A stretch of 36,970 bases of DNA from Deltaproteobacteria bacterium. Lineage in GTDB: Bacteria > Desulfobacterota > Desulfobulbia > Desulfobulbales > Desulfocapsaceae. The notes beneath the pieces are model-generated. The model had not been told where the DNA came from and searched no databases. It saw only the letters and a program-made list of their open reading frames with translations. The DNA lies in contig PDQP01000016.1 in NCBI GenBank assembly GCA_002747805.1, forward strand, positions 1 through 36,970, given 5' to 3'. Of the stretch, positions 16,238 to 25,259 are shown piece by piece. How positions within the stretch are numbered: the stretch's first letter is position 1; each line of letters begins with the position of its first letter. The position numbers and the translations under genes were made by a program.

Positions 16238-18673
16238 GTGCCGTACTTTTTGCCGCAGCAAACCAGAATCAGCAGAGGACTTTTATTTTCATTAGGTTTC
16301 GGTATGATGATCTCGGCCCAGCCGGGTTTTGCCGAGGAAGTATCCACCGAGGAATGGAAAATTTCCGCCGATAAGGTTACCAGATACGATAATCCGCAGA
16401 GTATTGTTGCGGAAGGTAATATTATACTGAAAAAAATTCGTCGGCTCCCCCCGCAGCCTCCGGCAAAAAATAAAGTAACCGAATGGTCGGAACTTTTGGG
16501 AGAAAATTACGCCGAAAAAGAAAGCTCTGCCGAAGAAATTGTAAATAATAAAAAGCCGGTTGAAAAGACCGAAGTTACCATTCGTGCGGACTGGATAGCC
16601 TATGATCTGACCATGAAAAGCATCAAGGCCAGAGGCAATATCCAGATAGAAAGTGCAGAGGATACCCTTCATGCGGACAAGGCCGATATTAACTTGAGCG
16701 GAGAGACTGGCTCCTTTTCAAATGCCACCATTATCAGGCGGGAAAAGGATCTGCATTTTGAGGGGAAAAAAATCAAAAAAACCGGAGTCAACACCTATTT
16801 TATAGAAGACGGCTGGGCAATTACCTGTAAGGTGAAGGACGGGGAAGTGCCGCCCTGGAGTATTGCCAGCAGTGAAACGACCATCGAGCCGGGCGGTTAT
16901 GCAGTGATGAAACATGCCCGTTTTAGAATCAGAAACATTCCGGTTTTATACAGTCCTTACCTTATTGTCCCGATCAAAAACACCCGTCAGACCGGCTTTT
17001 TGTTTCCTGAATTTTCACATTCCAGCGATAACGGCACGGGTTTTAATTTCCCGTTTTTTATCAACCTTTCCGAATCTGCTGATATTACCCTTTATCCCGA
17101 ATACTACACCGGCCGCGGAGCAATGCCGGGGGCAGAATTTAGATATGTATATAGCGAGGACAGCAAGGGAACCTTTATGGGAAGTTATCTTGATGACAAG
17201 CTAAGCGATCCCAGCGAGGAAGAGTATTATGATGATACTGGTTTTACCCATACCAATAGTGATAGATATTGGTTTAGGGGCAAGGTGGATCACTCCTTTT
17301 CGCCAAGCCTGATTGCCAAGGCCGATTTAGATCTAGTCTCGGATCGGGATTATTTAACCGAATTTAACAATGGCGTAACTGGTTTTAGCAAAACCAACAA
17401 GAGATTTATAGAGGTCTTTGGCCGGGGATTTGATAACAAGACCGAAGATGAGCGGGAAAACAGCCTGAAGCTGTTAAAATCCTGGTCCGGCATGTCTCTT
17501 GAGGCCGGTTTGCTGGTAATTGATGATACCAGACCAGATGAAGGGGAATATATCATCACCACCGAAACCACCTCTGCTGATGGCGTAACTGCCACTGACA
17601 GCTATACCGCATCATCGCTTGATGATATAGTGCTTGGTACTCATATTGATCCGGTTACCGGTGAAGAGGTAACGGTTAAGGCCGCCAAGCGTACTTCATC
17701 GCCCTGGAAACTGCCTAGTCTTGAATTTACAGGCTCAAGGGATATTGGCGATACTATTTTTACCCTCGGCTGGAATACAGATTATGTGAATTTTTACCGT
17801 GAAGAGGGAGTAAGCGGGCAAAGGGTTGATCTTCATCCGGTCGTAAGTTCGGCTATTCCGGCTGGTCAATATCTTGAATCCAGGGCTGAGGTCGGTCTGC
17901 GTGAAACTTATTATTATGCCATTGATGCGAATGGTGAATCCACCTGGGATGAGAGCGGCAGTCAGAATCGGCTGCTGTTTGATCTGTTCACCGAGGTAGG
18001 AACCACCCTGGTTAAGGATTTTGGCAGCGGCAGCAACGGTTTTACCCATGAGGCAAGGCCATATATTGAATATGCCTTTATTCCTGATGTGGATCAGGAC
18101 GATCTGCCTTATTTTGACCGTGTTGACCGGATAGAACAGGAAAACGGTATTACCTACGGTGTTGACAACTTTTTTAATCTGCTGGATAAATCGGAGCGTG
18201 AACTGGGTTATTTCAAAATTTATCAATCCCTTAGTTTTCTATCCGAATACTCTGATGAGCCGTTTTCAGATATCAATGCCGAGCTGGGCTGGACACCGAT
18301 TGATAAAATCAATATTTCCTACAAGACCAGAATGGATATTTATGACGGCGGTTTCCCCTATCATTATTTCGGCGGCTCACTTTATAATAGCTGGGGCGAT
18401 CAGTTTGCCGTTGACTACAGCTATAATGAGGATGCGGATATTGAGCAGTTAAACGGTTATGTTAAGGCCAGGCTGATGTCCAGATGGATATTTGAGGCCG
18501 GGGTTGAACATTCCATTTCAGAAGGTGAGACCAATGAGGGAAATGTTGGCTTGACCTATCAGGCCCTATGCTGGTCGCTTGAATTCAAAACCAGATACAC
18601 ACCCTTTGATACTACCTATATGATGACCTTTAATCTGGCTAATATCGGTGTTCCCCTTGGCATAAGTTTGTAG
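16238..18673 (+). CDS. lptD: LPS-assembly protein LptD
   Basis: Outer-membrane translocon that, with LptE, places lipopolysaccharide in the outer leaflet. I start at GTG 16238, not the track's 16151, because TAAGGAG lies 6-7 bases before it and a signal peptide follows (GLLFSLGFGMMISAQPGFAEE). The 811-residue protein has the periplasmic OstA/LptA-like jellyroll (ISADKVTRYDNPQSIVAEGNI, KADINLSGETGSFSNATI). The LptD plug/barrel entry (ARFRIRNIPVLYSPYLIVPIK, TGFLFPEFSHS) and a long aromatic-rich C-terminal barrel follow. The mature protein has only two cysteines (in ITCKVK and ALCWSLE), against four in E. coli, so at most one disulfide can form. It heads an apparent operon with the DHH gene 5 bases downstream. 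Confidence 0.94.
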   Translation: MPYFLPQQTRISRGLLFSLGFGMMISAQPGFAEEVSTEEWKISADKVTRYDNPQSIVAEGNIILKKIRRLPPQPPAKNKVTEWSELLGENYAEKESSAEEIVNNKKPVEKTEVTIRADWIAYDLTMKSIKARGNIQIESAEDTLHADKADINLSGETGSFSNATIIRREKDLHFEGKKIKKTGVNTYFIEDGWAITCKVKDGEVPPWSIASSETTIEPGGYAVMKHARFRIRNIPVLYSPYLIVPIKNTRQTGFLFPEFSHSSDNGTGFNFPFFINLSESADITLYPEYYTGRGAMPGAEFRYVYSEDSKGTFMGSYLDDKLSDPSEEEYYDDTGFTHTNSDRYWFRGKVDHSFSPSLIAKADLDLVSDRDYLTEFNNGVTGFSKTNKRFIEVFGRGFDNKTEDERENSLKLLKSWSGMSLEAGLLVIDDTRPDEGEYIITTETTSADGVTATDSYTASSLDDIVLGTHIDPVTGEEVTVKAAKRTSSPWKLPSLEFTGSRDIGDTIFTLGWNTDYVNFYREEGVSGQRVDLHPVVSSAIPAGQYLESRAEVGLRETYYYAIDANGESTWDESGSQNRLLFDLFTEVGTTLVKDFGSGSNGFTHEARPYIEYAFIPDVDQDDLPYFDRVDRIEQENGITYGVDNFFNLLDKSERELGYFKIYQSLSFLSEYSDEPFSDINAELGWTPIDKINISYKTRMDIYDGGFPYHYFGGSLYNSWGDQFAVDYSYNEDADIEQLNGYVKARLMSRWIFEAGVEHSISEGETNEGNVGLTYQALCWSLEFKTRYTPFDTTYMMTFNLANIGVPLGISL

Positions 18674-18678
18674 GTTTT

Positions 18679-19641
18679 ATGGCTGAACACTACGATGTCT
18701 TTAACGGAGATGCAGACGGGATATGTGCCTTGCATCAGTTACGCATGGCACATTCTCCTGATTCATCAGTACTGATTACCGGAGTTAAAAGAGATATTCG
18801 GCTGCTTGAAAAAATTAAAAATCTTCGGGACTGCCGGGTTACGGTTCTGGATATTTCAATGGCGGCCAACCATGATGCCTTAACCCTTATCCTGCAAAAC
18901 CGTAATCAGACGGTTTATTTTGATCACCATTTTGCCGGTGAGATACCGGATTCTCCATTTCTGCGGGCTTATATTGATCCATCCCCTGATATATGTACCT
19001 CATTGCTGGTCAATGATTATCTGGGCGGCCGTTATTTGCTTTGGGCAATATGCGGTGCCTTTGGCGACAATCTTCATGAACAGGCCTTAAAGCTGGCTGC
19101 AAATAATGATTTAAGTCAGGAAAAAATTGATATATTACAGGAGATTGGCGAGCTTATTAACTATAATGGTTATGGCAGTACCATAGAAGACCTGCATTTT
19201 GCCCCGGATGAACTTTATCGCCAGGTTCACCTTTTTCAGGATCCATTTGCTTTTTATCGGGAAAACAAGGCATTAGCTATACTTCGGGCCGGATATGATT
19301 CGGATTTGGCTAAATGTCTTGACCTTAACCCCCTTTTTCCCAGGGAGAAAAACCGGATTTTTCAACTTCCTGATGAAAGCTGGGCAAGAAGGATTTCCGG
19401 TATATTCGCCAATCTAAAGGCCAGAGAAAAGAGGGAGGCTGCCCATGCCTTAATGACCAAAAATAACGATAAAACCTGGCGGATAAGCGTTAGGGCACCG
19501 TTAAACAATAAAAAAAATGCTGATAACCTGTGCAAATCCTTTCCCACCGGCGGCGGACGAGCGGCCGCAGCGGGAATCAATTACTTGCCGGAAGAAAAAC
19601 TGGAGGATTTTTTTAAGGCATTTAATAAAACATATCCATAG
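18679..19641 (+). CDS. DHH-family phosphoesterase
   Basis: A 320-residue cytoplasmic protein of the DHH/DHHA1 superfamily, metal-dependent phosphodiesterases that include RecJ, NrnA and cyclic-dinucleotide hydrolases. Visible motifs are the N-terminal NGDADGICA (motif I, DxD), VLDIS (motif II), YFDHHFAG (motif III, the DHH triad), and a C-terminal substrate-binding FPTGGGRAAAAGIN matching the DHHA1 'GGGH/R' loop. Motif IV (D near 'WAICGAFGDN') is also present. The exact substrate cannot be inferred; nanoRNA or a dinucleotide is plausible. It starts 5 bases after lptD and is followed 17 bases later by mltA, so the three are probably co-transcribed. Confidence 0.88.
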   Translation: MAEHYDVFNGDADGICALHQLRMAHSPDSSVLITGVKRDIRLLEKIKNLRDCRVTVLDISMAANHDALTLILQNRNQTVYFDHHFAGEIPDSPFLRAYIDPSPDICTSLLVNDYLGGRYLLWAICGAFGDNLHEQALKLAANNDLSQEKIDILQEIGELINYNGYGSTIEDLHFAPDELYRQVHLFQDPFAFYRENKALAILRAGYDSDLAKCLDLNPLFPREKNRIFQLPDESWARRISGIFANLKAREKREAAHALMTKNNDKTWRISVRAPLNNKKNADNLCKSFPTGGGRAAAAGINYLPEEKLEDFFKAFNKTYP

Positions 19642-19658
19642 CTTAGCAGTCTTCAATT

Positions 19659-20801
19659 ATGAAAAAAATCATAATATTATCAGTATTTTTTATATTTGTT
19701 ATCGGGTTAAGCGGCTGTCCGCACCCCGCAAAGACTGTCCCACCGCCTCATATTCCGAAATTTACTGACAAGGGCAGTAAGGAAGGTTTGATTACCGCCC
19801 TTGAGCAGCATATCAGCTTTTTAGCCAAACTTTCCCCGCATAAAAAAATCAGGGTTGGAAACAATCTTTATCCGGCCTCATGGATGCTGGAAAGCTGCCG
19901 ATTTTTTCTGCAGTTGGTACGAACCGCTCCTGCCGGGCAGCTTGCGGCCATGGTGCAGAAAAATTTTGATATTTATCCGGTTTCAGGAGGAAAAAATGGG
20001 CTGCTGGTTACTGGTTATTATGAACCGCTGCTTACGGGAAGCCTAACCCCCAAGTCCCCGTTTATCTATCCGCTTTATGCGGTGCCGGATAATCTGATTA
20101 TCAACCGGAAGGGAGAGGTGGTCCGTAAAACGGCATCCGGCCTGCTTCGGCCATATTGGTCAAGAAGGGAAATTGAAGAGAAAAATCTGCTTAGGGGATA
20201 TGAACTGGTTTATTTGAAAGATCCGGTGGATGCCTTTAGCCTGCATATTCAGGGATCTGGTAAAATCCGGCTTGAAGACGGCAGTATCCGTTCAATAAGA
20301 TATGCAGGTTCAAACGGGCTTGAATACCGCAGCATCGGCAAACTGCTGGTTGATCGGGGCATTATGTCCCTTAAAGAGGTCAGTATGCCTAAAATCAGAA
20401 AATATTTGGCAGCTAACCCGAAGCAGCTAAAAAATATTCTCTACCATAATCAAAGATATATCTTTTTTGCATGGGCAAAAAATAATCGGCCGCCGCTTGG
20501 CAGTACCGGAGTAATGCTGACACCGGAGCGTTCCATCGCCATTGACCGTAAAGTCTTGCCAACCGGAGCGGTTGCCTATCTCAGCACCCGGCGGCCGGTG
20601 ATAGACAGGGACGGAAAAATCACTTCCTGGCAGCCATTTGAGCGTTTTATGCTGCCGCAGGATTCCGGTTCGGCGATCAAAGGGGAAGGCAGGATAGATA
20701 TTTTCTGGGGAAGCGGCGAAAAGGCCAAGCTAACCGCCGGGACTATGCACGAACAAGGCCGCATCTTTTTTCTGGTCAAAAAAGGTTATAAATCCAAATA
20801 A
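19659..20801 (+). CDS. mltA: Membrane-bound lytic murein transglycosylase A
   Basis: Cleaves peptidoglycan glycan strands to 1,6-anhydro ends at the outer membrane. The 380-residue protein begins with a lipoprotein signal: hydrophobic FFIFVIGL then lipobox LSGC (lipidated Cys20). It carries the MltA domain (GYYEPLLTGS, SLHIQGSGKIRLEDG, YAGSNGLEY) and the C-terminal 3D domain (SIAIDRKVLPTGAVAYL; QDSGSAIKGEGRIDIFWG) with the aspartates required for catalysis in E. coli MltA. The end overlaps the convergent aroE by 16 bases, with no terminator between them. Confidence 0.95.
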   Translation: MKKIIILSVFFIFVIGLSGCPHPAKTVPPPHIPKFTDKGSKEGLITALEQHISFLAKLSPHKKIRVGNNLYPASWMLESCRFFLQLVRTAPAGQLAAMVQKNFDIYPVSGGKNGLLVTGYYEPLLTGSLTPKSPFIYPLYAVPDNLIINRKGEVVRKTASGLLRPYWSRREIEEKNLLRGYELVYLKDPVDAFSLHIQGSGKIRLEDGSIRSIRYAGSNGLEYRSIGKLLVDRGIMSLKEVSMPKIRKYLAANPKQLKNILYHNQRYIFFAWAKNNRPPLGSTGVMLTPERSIAIDRKVLPTGAVAYLSTRRPVIDRDGKITSWQPFERFMLPQDSGSAIKGEGRIDIFWGSGEKAKLTAGTMHEQGRIFFLVKKGYKSK

Positions 20802-21613
20802 ATTGCGGTTGTTTTTTCCAGCAAGGCCTCTCTCATCACCTCAATCGGTGCCGGTTTTTCCGTCCATAATTCAAATTGGGCGGCTCCCTGATATAAAAGC
20901 ATTTCCAGGCCGTTAATGGTTTTGCAGCCAGCCTTTTCCGCCTCTTGCAGCAATCTGGTTTGCAGGGGGGAATAGACAATATCCATCACAGCAGCATAAT
21001 TTTTTAGGCTACTGCTGTTTATCGGCATAAGGCTATCCTCGGGTGCCATGCCGACCGGTGTTGCATTGACCAGAATATCCGCCTTGGCGGAGTTTGCCGC
21101 AGTGAGAGGCTCCCACCGGCAGGCAAGCAAATCGGCCAGCTTCCGGCCGGAGCTTTCTGTTCTTGAACAAATTTTTACCGAGGCTCCTTGTTTGAGCAGG
21201 CCAAAACCAATGGCCCGGGCGGAGCCGCCTGCTCCAAGAATTACCACAGTTTTTCCATGTAAGTTTATTTGAGCAGACAGGGCTAGACTTGCCCCAAGCC
21301 AGTCGGTATTGCTGCCGTGCAGCCTGCCATTTTTAAGCTGTATGGTGTTTACCGCCCCGATCTTCTCGGCATTAGGCTCAATATCATCCAGCCATGCCAT
21401 CACCTGCTGTTTATAAGGAATGGTAACGCTTAATCCTTCTATGCCAAGAGCCTTCATGCCCTTTACCGCATGTTCTGCATCCGCCGTGCAAAATGGCAGA
21501 TAGACGCAGTTAAGACCTAAAGCGGCAAAGGCTCTATTATGCATGGCCGGACTCATGGAATGTTTGACCGGATTGCCGATAATTCCGAATAATCTGGTAT
21601 CGCTGTTAATCAT
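20786..21613 (-). CDS. aroE: Shikimate dehydrogenase (NADP+) AroE
   Basis: Reduces 3-dehydroshikimate to shikimate in aromatic amino acid synthesis. The 275-residue protein shows the substrate-binding loop GNPVKHSMSPAMHN, the catalytic-lysine motif VTIPYKQQV, GAVNTI, GSNTDWLG, and the NADP-binding GAGGSARAIGFGL followed by CSRTE. The C-terminal NGLEMLLYQGAAQFELWT helix is also typical. Its stop lies inside the mltA end (tail-to-tail overlap of 16 bases). Upstream, a 62-base gap separates it from the HesB-like gene on the same strand. Confidence 0.96.
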   Translation of the reverse strand: MINSDTRLFGIIGNPVKHSMSPAMHNRAFAALGLNCVYLPFCTADAEHAVKGMKALGIEGLSVTIPYKQQVMAWLDDIEPNAEKIGAVNTIQLKNGRLHGSNTDWLGASLALSAQINLHGKTVVILGAGGSARAIGFGLLKQGASVKICSRTESSGRKLADLLACRWEPLTAANSAKADILVNATPVGMAPEDSLMPINSSSLKNYAAVMDIVYSPLQTRLLQEAEKAGCKTINGLEMLLYQGAAQFELWTEKPAPIEVMREALLEKTTAIYLDL

Positions 21614-21675
21614 ATTGTTTAGTGTTTTTAATAAGATAGTGTGCTTGGTAGGGCATAAAACTTGTCTGAAACAAC

Positions 21676-21975
21676 CTAAATCCGGTTTTTGGCAGTAATC
21701 TTGAAGCCGCCCTCAACCAAGCAGCCCGTCAGCTCGGTTTTAACCCAGTCGATGACTATTTTTTCGCAATAGGCCATCAGGTTTTTATCTATAATCACCT
21801 TAAAGCCGTTAAAATCATATATTTCATCGTTTTCCTTTGCCTCTTCCGGTATAATGCCCAAATTCGGGCTGGCGGAGGCACCGGACATCAAGGCAATCCG
21901 TATGGGAAGGCTGGTGTTTTCCTCTTGTTGAAAGGCCATCAGTTTTTGTAAGCCCAGCTCGGTAATTTCAATCAT
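21676..21975 (-). CDS. HesB/IscA-like protein lacking the metal-binding cysteines
   Basis: A 99-residue protein with the HesB/IscA fold pattern: MIEITELGLQKLMAF, PIRIALMSGASASPNLGI, a 'EEAKENDEIYDFNGFKVIIDK' strand pair, then VIDWVKTELTGCLVEGGFKIT. In IscA/ErpA proteins three cysteines bind iron or [Fe-S]; in the HesB-like (seleno)protein group one of these lies in 'GxCxGP'. Here that segment is GASASP, and only Cys87 or nearby remains, near the C-terminus, so metal binding is doubtful. AGGGAG lies 6 bases before the ATG. Divergent from the DUF2868 gene, with only 38 bases between them. Function unknown. Confidence 0.75.
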   Translation of the reverse strand: MIEITELGLQKLMAFQQEENTSLPIRIALMSGASASPNLGIIPEEAKENDEIYDFNGFKVIIDKNLMAYCEKIVIDWVKTELTGCLVEGGFKITAKNRI

Positions 21976-22013
21976 AACAGGCTCCCTTAAAAAATTGTGA
22001 ATGGATAAATAGC

Positions 22014-23558
22014 ATGAATGTCAGATGGACGCCACTAGATATTATTGATTTTGAATACCTGCTTGCCCTTGACAGCAAGCAGTATCAAGAGGCCCGGCAG
22101 CACCGTCAGGCCGACCGGGATTTTTTCACGGGCCGCCTGAAGCCGTTGCTGAAAGGTGATACGGATGACCAGGCCGTGCTTGCTGCCTGGCTGCTCGAAA
22201 AACGAAAGTTATCCCAAGGGCCGCTGCCCGGCAGTATATTTAATAATTTTCAAACCCTTACCAAGGCAGTTACCATTATTACTGCCCTGCTTGCCGGGGC
22301 CGGTATAACTTCCCTGCTCCTTCGCTATGACGGCACCAGTCCGGTTAATATCTTTGGTTTTTTCTGGGTGCTGCTTATCCCCCAAATCTTGCTGCTGGCT
22401 CTTATGCCGCTGTTCTTTATTTTTAGAAAAAGAGCTGGTTATACCGCCGGTTTATACCGCCTTTTTTCAGGCTTACTGGTAAGGGGATTTACCTTTTTTG
22501 CCAGAAAATCCGGCTTGATACCGAAAGGAATGAAGCGGCTGGCCGTTGAAGGGGCGGCCGGTAAATCAAGGGTCCTGCTGAAAAGATATAATAAACTGAT
22601 TTTCTGGCAAATTTTCACCCTGTTTCAACTTTTTGGAGCAGGGTTTAATCTGGCCGCCGCCCTTACCTTGCTGCTCCGGGTGCTTGGTACTGACATGGCC
22701 TTTGGCTGGCAGTCAACCATCCAGTGGGGGGAAGAGCTTATTTTCAAGGTATGTTCAGTTATTTCAATGCCATGGAGCTGGTTTATGACCAATGCCCATC
22801 CCGGCCATGAGGCAATTGCCGGCAGCCGCATTATTCTGAAAGATGGACTTTACGGCCTGACCACGCCGGATCTTGCTTCTTGGTGGCCTTTTTTGCTGAT
22901 GAGCCTGCTGGTTTACGGCCTGCTGCCGCGTCTTATTCTTTTATTTATCGCTGCGGCCGGGCAAAAAAAGATGCTGGCCAAAATGACACTTGACCAGCCT
23001 CGGCATCTGGAACTGATTTACCGGCTTACCACGCCCATCGTCTCGACCCGGGCAAGGCAACCGGCTGCCAGCAGGAACAGCCTGCCGCCCAGGATGGAAA
23101 AGCCGATTGATACCGATGGTTTCCTTACCGCCACCGCCTTTATCCCGGATGAAATAATGCCGGACTGCAGGCAGGAAAAACTTGCCGCCTGCCTTGGCCA
23201 AATCCGGCTGAGACTGCTGGAAATGGTGCCGATACAGATGGATTTTGAGCATGACTGGCCATTATTTATGAATCATCTTGGCGACCATGAAAAAATCTGT
23301 TTTATTCTGCTGGAAGGCTGGATGCCGCCGATAAACGACACCTTAAGCTATCTGAGAAAATTTGCACAAACCATGCCCGAAAACAAAATCTATATAGGGC
23401 TGATTGGCAAGCCTGAAAAGGATAATATTTTCACCTCCCCCACCAGCGTGGAGCTATCAATATGGCAGACCAAAACCGGCATGCTGGATAAAGCTGCGGT
23501 GATACCGTTAATAGATGCAAATGTGTTCAATGAAAAAGAAATAAAGGAAAATAAATGA
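22014..23558 (+). CDS. DUF2868 family membrane protein
   Basis: A 514-residue inner-membrane protein of the DUF2868 family, whose genes often neighbour a DUF3482 GTPase; its function is unknown. It opens with a soluble domain (DFEYLLALDSKQYQEARQHRQADRDFF). At least four hydrophobic segments follow (about 84-104, 115-140, 198-225, 298-325), and then a C-terminal soluble region containing FIPDEIMPD and a proposed nucleotide- or protein-binding fold (FEHDWPLFMNHLG). It ends in an ATGA overlap with the DNA methyltransferase gene. In many genomes the partner GTPase follows directly; here it is displaced to 25369 by two restriction-modification genes. Confidence 0.8.
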   Translation: MNVRWTPLDIIDFEYLLALDSKQYQEARQHRQADRDFFTGRLKPLLKGDTDDQAVLAAWLLEKRKLSQGPLPGSIFNNFQTLTKAVTIITALLAGAGITSLLLRYDGTSPVNIFGFFWVLLIPQILLLALMPLFFIFRKRAGYTAGLYRLFSGLLVRGFTFFARKSGLIPKGMKRLAVEGAAGKSRVLLKRYNKLIFWQIFTLFQLFGAGFNLAAALTLLLRVLGTDMAFGWQSTIQWGEELIFKVCSVISMPWSWFMTNAHPGHEAIAGSRIILKDGLYGLTTPDLASWWPFLLMSLLVYGLLPRLILLFIAAAGQKKMLAKMTLDQPRHLELIYRLTTPIVSTRARQPAASRNSLPPRMEKPIDTDGFLTATAFIPDEIMPDCRQEKLAACLGQIRLRLLEMVPIQMDFEHDWPLFMNHLGDHEKICFILLEGWMPPINDTLSYLRKFAQTMPENKIYIGLIGKPEKDNIFTSPTSVELSIWQTKTGMLDKAAVIPLIDANVFNEKEIKENK

Positions 23559-24565
23559 ATAAGATAAGGGCACCAAGAAACCGAACCACTATTTTGACAG
23601 AAAATGATCGAGACTATTATTCAAAATTTCTGCTCACACTTGAAAGAAAAGTAACCCTGAATGAAATAATTGATAAAACCATAAATCAGGACATATATGA
23701 TATAGCCGATTTTTTGCCGGATAAAAGCGTTGACTTACTGATAGCCGACCCCCCATACAATATAAACAAGAAATTTAATGGCCGTCAATTTACAAAAAAA
23801 ACTTTGGATGAATACGAAGAATGGCTGGATAATTGGGTCAAGGGAATTTTGCATATATTAAAAAAAACTGCATCCATATATATATGCGGTGATTGGCAAT
23901 CATCTACAGCCATACACAGGGTAATGCAAAATTATTTCAAGGTAAGAAATAGAATTACATGGGAAAGAGAAAAAGGCCGTGGAGCAAAAACAAACTGGAA
24001 AAACTGTTCTGAAGACATCTGGTTTTGTACAATGTCAGATGAATATACCTTTAATGTAGATTCTATAAAGATGAAAAGAAAGGTAATTGCACCATACAGG
24101 GATAGTAAGGGACAGCCAAAGGATTGGGCTAATACCGATACTGGAAAATTCAGAATCACCCATCCTTCTAATTTATGGACAGATATATCCATTCCTTTCT
24201 GGTCAATGCCGGAAAATACTGATCATCCGACCCAGAAACCTGAAAAACTAATCGCAAAACTTATCCTTGCTTCATCTAATGAGGGAGATGTTGTTTTTGA
24301 TCCTTTTCTTGGCAGCGGGACGACTTCTGTGGCGGCAAAAAAATTAAACAGACTTTACTCTGGAGTAGAAATTGATAAGGATTATTGTTGCCTGGCAGAA
24401 AAGCGTTTATCAATGGCTGACAATGAAAAAAATATTCAGGGTTATTCAGGCGGTTATTTTTGGGAACGCAACACTCTGGCTGAACAAATAAAATCAAAAG
24501 ATAACAAACCTAAAAAACAAACAAAATCATATCAAAAAACACTTTTTGATGAGGCTGCACAATGA
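23555..24565 (+). CDS. DNA methyltransferase (type II, beta-type adenine/cytosine-N4)
   Basis: Site-specific S-adenosylmethionine-dependent methyltransferase, modifying the site recognised by its neighbour nuclease. The 336-residue protein has motif IV DPPY (65-68, in LLIADPPYNI) before the SAM-binding motif I FLGSGTT (about 253-259, in VFDPFLGSGTTSVAAK). That order is typical of the beta class (as in RsrI, HinfI). HPTQKPEKLI precedes motif I. DPPY points to adenine-N6 or cytosine-N4 methylation. The ATG overlaps the DUF2868 stop (ATGA) and is preceded by AAAGGA. Base composition is visibly more AT-rich than the flanking genes, and coding is lysine-rich. No recognition sequence is claimed. 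Confidence 0.9.
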   Translation: MNKIRAPRNRTTILTENDRDYYSKFLLTLERKVTLNEIIDKTINQDIYDIADFLPDKSVDLLIADPPYNINKKFNGRQFTKKTLDEYEEWLDNWVKGILHILKKTASIYICGDWQSSTAIHRVMQNYFKVRNRITWEREKGRGAKTNWKNCSEDIWFCTMSDEYTFNVDSIKMKRKVIAPYRDSKGQPKDWANTDTGKFRITHPSNLWTDISIPFWSMPENTDHPTQKPEKLIAKLILASSNEGDVVFDPFLGSGTTSVAAKKLNRLYSGVEIDKDYCCLAEKRLSMADNEKNIQGYSGGYFWERNTLAEQIKSKDNKPKKQTKSYQKTLFDEAAQ

Positions 24566-25224
24566 AAAGTAGTATATTTTATTCTGAACATCATAAAATT
24601 ATTGAAAATAAAGTGAAAGACCTTTTAAATAACCATGATGATTTTCTTTCACCGCAAACGGTGCAAAGTCCCAGGGCTGCAGGTGATGCCATTGAGGAAA
24701 TAATCGCTGATAGTTTTGACACTATACTTAATGAAAAGTGTGCGGATTATCAAGCAGATTTTGCTCGCAGAGCTATGGCGGATCTGGCTTTTAAGGATTA
24801 TGATGACTTTTATTATGTGGTTGATGTTAAAACTCATAGATTAGAAACCAAGTTTAATATGCCAAATTTAACATCTGTACAACGTTTGGCAAGATTATAT
24901 GAAGATGATAGAAACTATTTTTCCCTGCTGATAATCAAATATTCCTTACAGAAAACATCTGTAAAAATATCAAGAGTTCATTTTGTTCCCATAGAATTTA
25001 TTGGGTGGGATTGTTTAACCGTTGGTGCTTTGGGGTGGGGACAAATACAAATATCAAACTCAAACAACATTACCATTAACGATGGCTATTCAAGAAAAAA
25101 GTGGATGCTTGAGTTGTGTGATGTTTTGGCAGAATTTTATCCAAAAGAAATATCAAAAATATCTGAACGGGTTGATTATTTTGAGAAGGTCAGACAATTT
25201 TGGCAAAAAAAGGAGGAGAACTGA
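24562..25224 (+). CDS. Type II restriction endonuclease (HincII-like, PD-(D/E)xK)
   Basis: A 220-residue protein sharing an ATGA overlap with the methyltransferase, which fits a restriction nuclease. The active-site layout matches the PD-(D/E)xK fold as in HincII: ADLAFKDYDDFYYVVDVKTH has Asp74, then Asp88-x-Lys90. In HincII the equivalents (as I recall them) are Asp114, Asp127 and Lys129 in a similar 'AD...YELLDVKT'. An upstream AAGDAIEEII resembles HincII's 'AAGEPFEKLV', and the following NMPNLTSVQRLARLY resembles 'APNIISAYKLAQ'. Similarity is from memory of those motifs. GAGG lies 7 bases before the ATG. AT-rich like the methyltransferase. Confidence 0.72.
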   Translation: MKSSIFYSEHHKIIENKVKDLLNNHDDFLSPQTVQSPRAAGDAIEEIIADSFDTILNEKCADYQADFARRAMADLAFKDYDDFYYVVDVKTHRLETKFNMPNLTSVQRLARLYEDDRNYFSLLIIKYSLQKTSVKISRVHFVPIEFIGWDCLTVGALGWGQIQISNSNNITINDGYSRKKWMLELCDVLAEFYPKEISKISERVDYFEKVRQFWQKKEEN

Positions 25225-25259
25225 AAATTGACGGATATATAACATTTTTTTTGTTCATC

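Noticed and set aside
24562-25224. Assigning a HincII recognition site to the nuclease
   Set aside because: Similarity covers the catalytic region only; recognition residues cannot be compared without an alignment.
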